Positions 55,267-63,280 of a stretch of 64,000 nucleotides of DNA are shown here, piece after piece. A program made the translations under genes and the position numbers. Each line of letters starts with the position of its first letter. Positions within the stretch are counted from its first letter, which is position 1. The DNA lies in NCBI GenBank assembly GCA_018268015.1, contig JAFDXJ010000050.1, forward strand, positions 248,001 through 312,000, given 5' to 3'. This DNA is from Bacteroidota bacterium. GTDB lineage: Bacteria > Bacteroidota > Bacteroidia > Chitinophagales > Chitinophagaceae. The notes beneath the pieces are model-generated. The model had not been told where the DNA came from. It worked only from the letters and a program-made list of their open reading frames with translations, and did not search any database.

Positions 55267-56274
55267 ATGCAGCCTATACAAGGGATTTATCCATTCTTAA
55301 AGGACTCAAAAAATATTGTCATCACCGTTCATCAAAAACCGGATGGAGATGCTATGGGTTCATCTTTAGGCCTTTATCATTTTCTACAAACGCTGGGACA
55401 CCAGGTTACCGTTATATCACCCACTAATTGGGCTGGTTTTTTGAACTGGATGCCGGGCGTTCATGATGTTTTAAATTTTGAAACTGATAGAGAAAAGTCA
55501 CTTAAAATTTTAGACCAGGCTGATATCCTTTTTTGTTTGGATTTCAATATATTATATAGGACTAAAGGCATGGAGAAACCCTTAGCTGACTTATCTTGTA
55601 TCAAGGTTTTAATAGATCATCATCAGCAGCCTGAAGAATCACAATTTACATTTGGAGAAAGTAATGTATCGAAGAGTTCCACTTGTGAAATGGTTTATGA
55701 TTTCATCATGGCTTCTCCATTTGCAGAAGTTTTAGATAAGCAAATGGCGATATGTATTTATACCGGTTTATTGACGGATACCGGCTCATTTCGTTTTCCA
55801 TCTGCATCAGCACAAGTGCATCGGGTGGTAGCTCATCTTATTGACTTGGGAATCAATCATGCTGAAATTTTTGACAATTTATTTGACAATTTTTCAGAAA
55901 GCAGGTTACGGTTTATAGGGAATGCTTTGCTTTACCGGTTAGAGGTGATGTATGAATACAATACAGCCCTTATGGCAATACCGGGATCTGATGTAATGAA
56001 ATATAATATCAAGACAGGAGATACGGAAGGGCTTGTGAACTATTTATTGACAATGGAAGGCATCAAATTTGGCGCTTTACTTATTGATCGCAAGGATGAG
56101 CGAAAATGGAGCTTTAGAAGCAAAGGAAATTTTGATGTAAATCAATTTGCACGTGAACATTTTTATGGGGGAGGACACCGGAATGCCGCAGGTGGCCGAA
56201 GTGCGGATTCATTTCATCAAAATGTCAGTCACTTTAAAAAGATTTTGGGTAAATACCAGGAACAATTACAATAA
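55267..56274 (+). CDS. DHH-family phosphoesterase, NrnA-like
   Basis: NrnA-type enzymes degrade short oligoribonucleotides and 3'-phosphoadenosine-5'-phosphate. The 335-residue protein has the DHH-domain metal motifs HQKPDGDAMGSS (about 22-33), DILFCLDFN near 81, LIDHHQQP near 107 and TGLLTDTGSFRF near 158, and the DHHA1 substrate motif GGGHRNAAGG near 300. The start at 55267 is chosen over 55222 because the promoter overlaps the latter. The FKBP gene follows after 17 bases. Confidence 0.93.
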   Translation: MQPIQGIYPFLKDSKNIVITVHQKPDGDAMGSSLGLYHFLQTLGHQVTVISPTNWAGFLNWMPGVHDVLNFETDREKSLKILDQADILFCLDFNILYRTKGMEKPLADLSCIKVLIDHHQQPEESQFTFGESNVSKSSTCEMVYDFIMASPFAEVLDKQMAICIYTGLLTDTGSFRFPSASAQVHRVVAHLIDLGINHAEIFDNLFDNFSESRLRFIGNALLYRLEVMYEYNTALMAIPGSDVMKYNIKTGDTEGLVNYLLTMEGIKFGALLIDRKDERKWSFRSKGNFDVNQFAREHFYGGGHRNAAGGRSADSFHQNVSHFKKILGKYQEQLQ

Positions 56275-56291
56275 AAAATAAAAAAAATCAC

Positions 56292-57212
56292 ATGAAAAAA
56301 ATGATGCTTGCAGTTTCAGCTATTCTTTTAATGGCTTCCTGTAAAGTAAATTACGACAAAACCGAAACAGGGCTGGCCTATAAAATTTTCCCTTCAAAAG
56401 AAGGCGCCAAACTTGATCCGGGCAAATATGTAAAAGTCAATATTGAATTCAGTATTCCTGAATATCATGACACTATTTTAAATACTACCTGGGGAAAAAT
56501 TCCCGGTTTTATGAAAATAGATACCACGCAAGGAGCGGAATATTCTTTTATGGAAATATTACCCAAATGTAAAGTAGGAGATAGCGCAATCATTGTACTC
56601 AGTATTGATACCCTTGTAAAGCGCAAGGCCATTGAAAAATTTGATAGTGTATTTTCATCTAACAGAAATATTGTGTGCAAAATGAAAGTATTAGCTGCTT
56701 ATAACAGTGAAGCAGATGTGAAAGCTGACTATGATAAAGAACTGGAAATTGAAAGACAAAGAGAAATTAAAAGTGCAGAAGACTATGTGACCAAACAAGG
56801 TTGGAAAAATGTACAAAAAACAAAAAGTGGTGCATTTGTGTATATAGAAAATCCAGGTGATATAAATAATAAAGTTGATTCCGGTAAAACAGCCAGCATC
56901 AGATACAAAGGATCATTACAAAAAACAGGATTGGAATTTGATTCAAATACCGACCCGAAAAAAGATACTACTTTACTGGAAGTGAGTGTAGGCGGTGGTG
57001 GCCGCCCCATGATCGCAGGCATTGAAGAAGGAATCAGTTATTTTGGAAAAGGTGGTAAAGGCAAAATCATCATACCGGCTTTCTTGGGTTATGGAGAAAT
57101 GCCTTCCGGGCCAATCCCGGCATTTTCTAACCTGGTTTTTGATGTGGATGTGGTAGATGTAAAACCTACAATTTTTTCTAAGCCACCTGTTATGCCGGTA
57201 CCCGGTAAATAA
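56292..57212 (+). CDS. FKBP-type peptidyl-prolyl isomerase lipoprotein with two domains
   Basis: The 306-residue protein has a lipoprotein signal (MASCKV, Cys17). Its N-terminal FKBP-like domain (about 30-135) probably lacks the active pocket, a charged helical linker (about 140-170) follows, and the C-terminal FKBP domain is canonical (about 185-295, with SIRYKGSLQKTGLEFDSN, IAGIEEGISYFGKGGKGKIIIP and FLGYGEMPSG). It should help fold envelope proteins. It follows the DHH gene closely and is closed by a terminator. Confidence 0.92.
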   Translation: MKKMMLAVSAILLMASCKVNYDKTETGLAYKIFPSKEGAKLDPGKYVKVNIEFSIPEYHDTILNTTWGKIPGFMKIDTTQGAEYSFMEILPKCKVGDSAIIVLSIDTLVKRKAIEKFDSVFSSNRNIVCKMKVLAAYNSEADVKADYDKELEIERQREIKSAEDYVTKQGWKNVQKTKSGAFVYIENPGDINNKVDSGKTASIRYKGSLQKTGLEFDSNTDPKKDTTLLEVSVGGGGRPMIAGIEEGISYFGKGGKGKIIIPAFLGYGEMPSGPIPAFSNLVFDVDVVDVKPTIFSKPPVMPVPGK

Positions 57213-57235
57213 AGTTTTCCGTATTTGATTAAATG

Positions 57236-57264
57236 AAAATCCTGCTCTTTTGCAGGATTTTTTT
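57236..57264 (+). terminator. Rho-independent terminator after the FKBP gene
   Basis: AAAATCCTGC (57236-57245), a six-base loop and GCAGGATTTT (57252-57261) form a stem of ten pairs running into a T tract. Confidence 0.9.
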
Positions 57265-57329
57265 TATTTTTAATGAATCGTAGTTAAATCCTTTTTTTTC
57301 TTTTCATTGAAATACATGGAATCCATTCT

Positions 57330-57986
57330 ATGAAAATCTTCTATATTTCAGGTCTTGGAGCAGATGAAACCGTTTTCCAATTTTTGAGTATAAAAGATAC
57401 AATGCCGGTCTTTATTCCCTGGCTCAAACCCTTTCAGAATGAAAGTCTTGAAGATTATGCCATTCGCTTGAAAGAAAATTATATCCCTGATAAAGCAATA
57501 ATTATCGGTATGTCCTTTGGTGGAATGCTGGCTACTGAAATCGCTAAAAAATATCCAGGCATTTTATCCATCTTGATTTCTTCCGTAAAAACAAAAGATG
57601 AGTTTCCTCAAATTTATAATGTTGGGAAATATTTGCCTTTATATAAATATGTATCTCCTGGTATGCAAAAATGGATCATGCATCATTTAAGCGGATTTTT
57701 CGGAGCACACCAAAAACCTGCAAAAGAAATCTATCAAAAAATAATCATGCATAGTGATACAGCATTCAATTCATGGGCATTTGATTCGATCATTAAATGG
57801 AAGAATCATTTTGAACCGATAAACAGTATTAATATTCATGGTACGGCTGATAAAATCATTCCTCATAAAAAGGTTCATTGGGATTATGAGATAAAAGGTG
57901 GGTCACATTTAATGGTGATTAACCAGGCAGATGAAATCTCCGCATTAATTCATCAAATTATTTTTGACCATTATAAAGATGCCTGA
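57330..57986 (+). CDS. Alpha/beta-hydrolase
   Basis: The 218-residue protein has an oxyanion-loop SGLGADETVF at the start, the nucleophile elbow GMSFGG with Ser62, a late acid in IHGTADKIIP (about 170-179) and the catalytic histidine in GGSHLMVINQADEI (about 191-204). The substrate is unknown. It is a solitary gene, downstream of a terminator and convergent with the DUF4296 gene. Confidence 0.87.
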   Translation: MKIFYISGLGADETVFQFLSIKDTMPVFIPWLKPFQNESLEDYAIRLKENYIPDKAIIIGMSFGGMLATEIAKKYPGILSILISSVKTKDEFPQIYNVGKYLPLYKYVSPGMQKWIMHHLSGFFGAHQKPAKEIYQKIIMHSDTAFNSWAFDSIIKWKNHFEPINSINIHGTADKIIPHKKVHWDYEIKGGSHLMVINQADEISALIHQIIFDHYKDA

Positions 57987-57999
57987 TTTTCGCCATTGA

Positions 58000-58350
58000 T
58001 TATTTAACTTCCTGGTAAATCCTGATACGATGCCTTTCGCCATACTTTTGAATAGAGTCAAATAATATTTTATTTTCATCAGGATGTTGGGCATAATAAT
58101 CAAAACTTTTGAAGAACGTCTTTTTATCTAATCCATAGCCGGCTAAAATTTTTTCAAATAATATCATGGACTGAATATTAAAACTGTCCTTATAACCGGG
58201 ATATTCAATGGATGCCATTTCGCCTCCCTGGATCAAATCCCATACAATCACTTTCATACTATCTACCGGTAATAAATCGGCAGGTTTTGATTGTTGAGAC
58301 CGGCAGGAAATAAAGATGACCCCAATAAGGATGAAACTTAAAAATTTCAT
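58000..58350 (-). CDS. DUF4296 lipoprotein
   Basis: The 116-residue protein has a lipoprotein signal (VIFISCRS, Cys16) and the DUF4296 body with MKVIVWDLIQGGEMA near 32 and HPDENKILFDSI near 88, predicted helical. The function is unknown. Its ATG overlaps the stop of the PorD-like gene by one base, so the two are translationally linked. Confidence 0.85.
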   Translation of the reverse strand: MKFLSFILIGVIFISCRSQQSKPADLLPVDSMKVIVWDLIQGGEMASIEYPGYKDSFNIQSMILFEKILAGYGLDKKTFFKSFDYYAQHPDENKILFDSIQKYGERHRIRIYQEVK

Positions 58351-59270
58351 TACTTTAAACTGGTATTATATTTATCGCTATTTCCAATATCTAGTTGCAA
58401 AAGTAATTGTAATGCCGTTGCTTTTGTTTGTGGATCAGCTTTTGTAAATATGCCTATTAATTCATCTGATCTGTTTTGCATAAAAAAAGGCAGGATCATC
58501 GTGCCAGGGTTTTCTTTCCCAAAATTTTGCAATTTAGTCAGTGCATCTAAGATGTTTTCTCTTGCCAGTATTTCATTTGAATACAGGTTATCCATACCAG
58601 ACCGGTAATACCTGTAAAAGATATCATGAATGATATTATATTTTACATCATTTAAGTTGGAAGAAAGCCAATATCGGTTTCTGCTTCCATCAAAAGATTT
58701 CCAACCACTGATATTTCTAGAATCAGGAGCATTGGTTACAATATTTTGAGCTGATTGAAAGAATGTCAGACCTCCTTTAGGGGAAAATGAATCAAAATCC
58801 AGGCCTAAGATGGTATAAATATAAAATGCAAAAGTGGCTGTCAAATTTCCACTTAAAGGTTCTGTTCCCTGGACCCTGTTTTCATTGAATTCGATTGGCT
58901 GATATTCTATATATTTAAAAGTAACTTCGGCATCCTGATAATTAACCAGGGGAGATTGATAGGTTGCATTATATACAGGGCGGGCAGCTTGTACAGTAAG
59001 AGTCGCTTTATATACATTGTCTTCTACCACACTGGTTATATTCAGTAAAAAACTACATTGTATTTTTTCCTGAGCCTGAAAAGTAAACTTACTCCATCGC
59101 CTGTTATTAATTAAATCAGTCAATTGTGATTGCAGTGTTGTAAAGATCTTTGGATTGACAGAAGTACCTATTTGTTGAGCTAAAACACTCACACGCGCTT
59201 GCAATTCCTGAGCTTTTGATGGCTGGATGCTCAAACAAATAATAAAAAGACTGATAATTTTTTTAAGCAT
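58350..59270 (-). CDS. porD: PorD-like (DUF4835) type IX secretion-associated protein
   Basis: The 306-residue protein has a signal peptide (residues 1-20, ending QPSKAQ) and the DUF4835 domain over almost its whole length, with LNNRRWSKFTFQ-type sequence near 52-62, a Y-rich centre around residue 100 and LGLDFDSFSPKGG near 154. DUF4835 proteins have been annotated as PorD of the Bacteroidota type IX secretion system; the precise role is not well defined. It overlaps coaBC by eight bases upstream. Confidence 0.8.
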   Translation of the reverse strand: MLKKIISLFIICLSIQPSKAQELQARVSVLAQQIGTSVNPKIFTTLQSQLTDLINNRRWSKFTFQAQEKIQCSFLLNITSVVEDNVYKATLTVQAARPVYNATYQSPLVNYQDAEVTFKYIEYQPIEFNENRVQGTEPLSGNLTATFAFYIYTILGLDFDSFSPKGGLTFFQSAQNIVTNAPDSRNISGWKSFDGSRNRYWLSSNLNDVKYNIIHDIFYRYYRSGMDNLYSNEILARENILDALTKLQNFGKENPGTMILPFFMQNRSDELIGIFTKADPQTKATALQLLLQLDIGNSDKYNTSLK

Positions 59271-60459
59271 GTGCTTTTTGAATGATAATTTGAATAATCT
59301 TTTGAGCTATTTCTTTTTTCGTTTCCAGTGGGAGTGTGGTTTCATTTCCGCTTTTATCTAAAATGGTTACAGCATTTGTATCAGTTCCAAAACCGGCACC
59401 CTTATCGCGCAATGAATTTAAAACAATCATGTCTGCATTTTTTGAAACTAATTTTTGCAAAGCATTTTTATTCTCATTTTCAGTTTCCAAAGCAAACCCA
59501 ACCAGGAATTGATTAGGTTTCTTTAATGCCCCTAAAGATTTAAGGATGTCTTGAGTTTGAATCAATGTCAATTCAAGGCCTTGGTCTTTCTTCTTTAGTT
59601 TCTCCTTACTCACCGTTTCCGGCTGAAAATCTGCCACAGCAGCACACATCACAGCGATATCCATTTCTTCAAAAATATCCATACACGCATTGTACATTTC
59701 ATTGGCGGAATGTAGTGATATGAGTTGGATACCCCTATAAGATTTTCCCAGGTGCACCGGCCCGGAAACTAATGTTACCTCTGCCCCTTGTTCATAAAAC
59801 GCATCGGCCAGCGCAAATCCCATTTTCCCTGATGAATGATTCCCAATAAAACGAACAGGATCTATTGCCTCGTATGTGGGCCCTGCGGTAATGAGTACTT
59901 TTTTCCCCTGAAGTTGATTTCCCCGGAAAAAATTCTCTTTTAAATATAAAAGGATATTCTCCGGCTCTTCCATTCTACCTTCTCCTTGCAGTCCACTGGC
60001 AAGAAATCCCTTTTGTACAGTTAATATATGGTTGCCATAAGATTTTAAAGTTTCAATATTTTTCCTGGTGGCTGCATGATGCCACATGTCCTCATCCATA
60101 CCGGGCGCAACCAGTACAGGGCAGGTTGCAGATAAATATGTTGCTAATAAGAGATTATCACATTGTCCATTGGCCATTTTAGATAATGTATTTACACTGA
60201 GAGGCGCAATGATGAATACATCAGCCCAACGCCCAAGCATTACATGATTGGCCCACGTATTTTCACTAAAAAAGTCAATTGCAACCTTATCCTGAATGAG
60301 GGTAGATAATACCAGGGGCGACACAAATTGAGTAGCTGCAGGTGTCATGATTATTTTGATTTCTGCGTTTTCTTTCATAAGCATACGCACCAATAAAATA
60401 ATTTTATAAGCAGCTATACTCCCGGTTATTCCGAGTAAAATTTTTTTATTTTTCAGCAT
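59263..60459 (-). CDS. coaBC: Bifunctional phosphopantothenoylcysteine decarboxylase/phosphopantothenate-cysteine ligase
   Basis: It performs two steps of coenzyme A synthesis. The 398-residue protein has the FMN-dependent CoaC half (1-185: GSIAAYKIILLVR, the catalytic His in WANHVMLGRWAD, MANGQCDNLL, and APGMDEDMW where Asp replaces the common Asn). The CoaB half (about 188-398) has ITAGPTYEAIDPVRFIGNHSSGKMG, AAVADFQPE and VGFALETENE. It overlaps the PorD-like gene downstream, while a terminator separates it from rpoZ upstream. Confidence 0.96.
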   Translation of the reverse strand: MLKNKKILLGITGSIAAYKIILLVRMLMKENAEIKIIMTPAATQFVSPLVLSTLIQDKVAIDFFSENTWANHVMLGRWADVFIIAPLSVNTLSKMANGQCDNLLLATYLSATCPVLVAPGMDEDMWHHAATRKNIETLKSYGNHILTVQKGFLASGLQGEGRMEEPENILLYLKENFFRGNQLQGKKVLITAGPTYEAIDPVRFIGNHSSGKMGFALADAFYEQGAEVTLVSGPVHLGKSYRGIQLISLHSANEMYNACMDIFEEMDIAVMCAAVADFQPETVSKEKLKKKDQGLELTLIQTQDILKSLGALKKPNQFLVGFALETENENKNALQKLVSKNADMIVLNSLRDKGAGFGTDTNAVTILDKSGNETTLPLETKKEIAQKIIQIIIQKAHA

Positions 60460-60496
60460 CCAAAATAATCTTTAGTAAAAACAAGCTAAAAGTAAT

Positions 60497-60523
60497 AAAA
60501 AAACGACAGTAGGGCTGTCGTTT
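60497..60523 (-). terminator. Rho-independent terminator between rpoZ and coaBC
   Basis: On the minus strand AAACGACAG (60523-60515), a five-base loop and CTGTCGTTT (60509-60501) form a perfect 9-bp stem running into a T tract (TTTTTTT overall). Confidence 0.9.
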
Positions 60524-60546
60524 ATCATGTTTTAAAATGAAAATGA

Positions 60547-60888
60547 TTAGCGGAAAAGATCATCTTCATTTTTCCGATAATATACTTTATCTTCCATAAA
60601 TTCCTGAGTAGCTAAAATGGCCGGATTAGGCATTCTTTCATATGCTTTTGAAATCTCGATTTGTTCTTTGTTTTCATGTATTTCTTCCAGTGAATCCGTA
60701 TGGCTGGCAAATTCTTCCAGTTTATTATGTAATTCTTCTTTAATCGCAATATTGATCTGATTTGATCTCTTTGCAATGATATTTATAGACTCGTATAAGT
60801 TCCCGGTCTTTTTCTTTATTTCAGACAGGTTTTTGGCTTCAATAACACTTAATATATTACTGCTGGACTGCCGTCTTAGTTTGTTCAT
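60547..60888 (-). CDS. rpoZ: RNA polymerase omega subunit, Bacteroidota type
   Basis: Omega helps assemble RNA polymerase and can carry ppGpp signalling. The 113-residue protein has the Bacteroidota omega pattern TGNLYESINIIAKRSNQI near 28-45, IKEELHNKLEEFASHTD near 48 and NKEQIEISKAYERMPNPAILATQEFMEDKVYYR near 73-105 (shown here as a region, not a motif of one family site). Its start lies inside the end of bamD (32-base overlap in another frame). Confidence 0.88.
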   Translation of the reverse strand: MNKLRRQSSSNILSVIEAKNLSEIKKKTGNLYESINIIAKRSNQINIAIKEELHNKLEEFASHTDSLEEIHENKEQIEISKAYERMPNPAILATQEFMEDKVYYRKNEDDLFR

Positions 60889-61687
60889 TTTGTAATTTAT
60901 TTATTTTATTTTGAGATTGCGCTTTATAATCATCAGCAACAGTGATCAACTTACTTTCGGGAAACCGATCCTTAAATTCTGACGCTTCTGAAATAACCTT
61001 TTCAAAACGTTCTACTTGTTTGTTCTGATAGCTGTTTAATGCATATTGAAAATAGGATTTGATTACCTCTATTTCATATTGATCGCCAATTTTAGAATCC
61101 GGATAATTACTTAATAAAGTAGTAAATGAGATTGCGGCGGCTTTAAAATATCCAAGATTATAATACAAAATAGCGCTTTTATAATCTTTTAATTCCAACT
61201 TCTCATGGCACAATTCAATGATAGATGCTGCATCTTTTGAACGTGGCGACTGAGGATGAGTATTGATAAAAGCCTGCATGAGCGACATGGCTTTATAGGT
61301 ATCTGTTTGATCTAATTCTACTTTAGGTGATAATTTATAAAAGGCATAAGCCCGCATATATTCCATTTCTTCCAATCGGTTACTATTGGGGAAATTTTCC
61401 GTATAGGTTTTAAACAAATCGCTTGCATTCAAATAAAATCCCTGATCATAAATACTGTATGTGTATTTATAAAACATATCTTCATAACGTGTGTCTCCTT
61501 TAAATAAGGGAAGGATATCCTCATAAACCGTCTGTGCCTGGTAATATCTCTTTTGGGCATAATATTGTTCCGCCATTTTTAATTTATATTCTTTATCCTT
61601 GCTCTTTAATACTTTTCCCAATTTCGCAGAATTGGAACAGGAAGCCAGGAAAAAAACAGCCAAAAACAATTGAAAGAAAATTTTCAT
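60857..61687 (-). CDS. bamD: Outer-membrane assembly lipoprotein BamD
   Basis: BamD is the TPR lipoprotein of the BAM machine that inserts outer-membrane proteins. The 276-residue protein begins with a lipoprotein signal (FLASCSNS, Cys17) and contains TPR-like helices: EQYYAQKRYYQAQTVYEDI near 34, YNLGYFKAAAISFTTLLSNYPDS near 173. The ATG at 61687 is chosen because the signal peptide starts there and an exact promoter box lies at 61696-61703; an in-frame ATG at 61717 is upstream of it. It overlaps rpoZ by 32 bases. Confidence 0.93.
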   Translation of the reverse strand: MKIFFQLFLAVFFLASCSNSAKLGKVLKSKDKEYKLKMAEQYYAQKRYYQAQTVYEDILPLFKGDTRYEDMFYKYTYSIYDQGFYLNASDLFKTYTENFPNSNRLEEMEYMRAYAFYKLSPKVELDQTDTYKAMSLMQAFINTHPQSPRSKDAASIIELCHEKLELKDYKSAILYYNLGYFKAAAISFTTLLSNYPDSKIGDQYEIEVIKSYFQYALNSYQNKQVERFEKVISEASEFKDRFPESKLITVADDYKAQSQNKINKLQNEQTKTAVQQ

Positions 61688-61695
61688 AAAGTGTG

Positions 61696-61703
61696 CAAAA
61701 TTA
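61696..61703 (-). promoter_or_regulatory. -7 promoter element of the bamD-rpoZ operon
   Basis: The minus strand reads TAATTTTG (exact TAnnTTTG) nine bases before the ATG at 61687, so the message would have almost no leader. Confidence 0.5.
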
Positions 61704-61870
61704 AGATATTCGGGCAAATTAAACTGCTTTATTTTCTAATCTTATGAAAATCAGTTAATAATATTATAAAAACGCTCAATTTTAAATGAAATTTCTATTC
61801 AGGCAACAAAATTGAAGAAATCGGAATAAACCAAATCAGGAAATCCTTTTCTAATAGAAAATAAATACAG

Positions 61871-62512
61871 ATGATGAAAAAAATTTTAATGGGCACCTTC
61901 TTGATAACAGCAGTTACTTTTTGTAATTACAGTTTTGCACAAAATGATGCTAATGCCAAAAAAATATTGGATAAAGTAAGCGCCAATATAAAAACCATTC
62001 CCGCTTTAAAGGCCTCATTTACCTATATCACCCAGAATAAAAATAAAAGTGAAAAAAATACTGAGTCCGGGATCCTTTATATGAAAGGAAATAAATATTA
62101 TTTTAAAAGAGGCGTGAATGAAATTTTTTCCAATGGCATTAAAACCTGGAACTATAATGGAAATGATGAAGTAATAGTGGAAAATGTAGATGCGTCTGAT
62201 GAAGAGGCTTTTACACCGCAAAAATTCCTGTCTGATTTTTATGAAAAAGAATATACTTATCAATTGATTTCCTCATCTGGTGATTATTATACGATTCAAT
62301 TAACTCCTATAGATAAAAGAAAAAATTTTAAACAAGTTTATATTTATATCAATAAGTCCAAGAACCTGGTCACAAAAGCTAAAATTTGGGACAAAGCAGG
62401 TAATACCATTGATTTCACATTATCCAATATAGATACCAAAGCCTCTTTGCCGGATAGTAAATTTGTGTTTGATACCTCAACACATCCCGGTGTGGAAGTG
62501 ATTACGCAATAA
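61871..62512 (+). CDS. lolA: LolA-like lipoprotein carrier
   Basis: LolA ferries lipoproteins through the periplasm. The 213-residue protein has a signal peptide (about 1-23, ending YSFAQ) and the LolA-like beta-barrel: ALKASFTYITQNKNKS near 45, GILYMKGNKYYFKR near 67, ASDEEAFTPQKFLSDFYEKEY near 107 and LTPIDKRKNFKQVYIYINK near 140. An ATG three bases downstream is an equally possible start. It ends at a terminator shared with the following cmk gap. Confidence 0.85.
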   Translation: MMKKILMGTFLITAVTFCNYSFAQNDANAKKILDKVSANIKTIPALKASFTYITQNKNKSEKNTESGILYMKGNKYYFKRGVNEIFSNGIKTWNYNGNDEVIVENVDASDEEAFTPQKFLSDFYEKEYTYQLISSSGDYYTIQLTPIDKRKNFKQVYIYINKSKNLVTKAKIWDKAGNTIDFTLSNIDTKASLPDSKFVFDTSTHPGVEVITQ

Positions 62513-62530
62513 AATAGTTTCGATCCATAA

Positions 62531-62560
62531 AAAAATAGCCCTTTAAAAAGGGCCATTTTT
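62531..62560 (+). terminator. Terminator between lolA and cmk
   Basis: GCCCTTT (62538-62544), a two-base centre and AAAGGGC (62547-62553) form a 7-bp stem; A-rich upstream and T-rich downstream flanks could let it work in both directions. Confidence 0.8.
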
Positions 62561-62565
62561 TTAAG

Positions 62566-62573
62566 TATGTTTG
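62566..62573 (+). promoter_or_regulatory. -7 promoter element of cmk
   Basis: TATGTTTG (exact TAnnTTTG) lies 12 bases before the ATG at 62585, leaving a leader of about five bases. Confidence 0.5.
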
Positions 62574-62584
62574 CCTTTTAATCG

Positions 62585-63274
62585 ATGAAAGATAAAAAAA
62601 TCATTATTACTATAGATGGATATTCATCTTGTGGCAAAAGTACTCTGGCATTGCAACTTGCCCAGTCGCTTAACTACATTTTTATAGATAGTGGTGCAAT
62701 GTACAGAGCCATTACCCTTTATTTTCTTCAACATAACATGGATAGTCACAAAAGTGAGGATATTACCAGGGCACTAAATCAAATTCATTTGTCTTTTTTG
62801 AAAAACCCCGATTCAAAGAAAAGCGATATCCTTCTAAATGGTGAAAATGTAGAGAAATTGATCCGTGAAATGAAAGTAAGTGAACAAGTAAGTCAGGTGG
62901 CATCTATAGCTGAAGTCCGTGCATTTGCTGTATCACAGCAGAAAGAAATGGGCCTTCAAAAGGGAGTTGTTATGGAGGGGCGGGATATTGGTACCACAGT
63001 ATTCCCGAATGCAGAACTTAAAATTTTTCTTCTGGCTGATATGCATACACGCATCCTGCGCAGGTATGATGAATTGAAAAAAATTACACCGGGTATTTCC
63101 ATAGATGAGGTTAGGAAAAATATTGAACATAGAGATTACCTGGACAGTCACCGGGAAATAAGTCCCTTAAGAAAAGCAGATGATGCTAAAATTCTGGATA
63201 ATACCCATCTAACTCTGGAAGAAGAATTAGACATTGTTCTTGCCTGGGCAAATAAAATCATTCGTGATGAATAA
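62585..63274 (+). CDS. cmk: Cytidylate kinase
   Basis: It phosphorylates CMP and dCMP. The 229-residue protein has the P-loop GYSSCGKSTLA (12-22), the CMP-binding DSGAMYRAIT near 36, EGRDIGTTVFPNA near 137 and the lid DSHREISPLRKADDA near 184. It is a full-length protein. It converges with the oxoacid dehydrogenase gene, six bases apart. Confidence 0.97.
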   Translation: MKDKKIIITIDGYSSCGKSTLALQLAQSLNYIFIDSGAMYRAITLYFLQHNMDSHKSEDITRALNQIHLSFLKNPDSKKSDILLNGENVEKLIREMKVSEQVSQVASIAEVRAFAVSQQKEMGLQKGVVMEGRDIGTTVFPNAELKIFLLADMHTRILRRYDELKKITPGISIDEVRKNIEHRDYLDSHREISPLRKADDAKILDNTHLTLEEELDIVLAWANKIIRDE

Positions 63275-63280
63275 GCCTCT

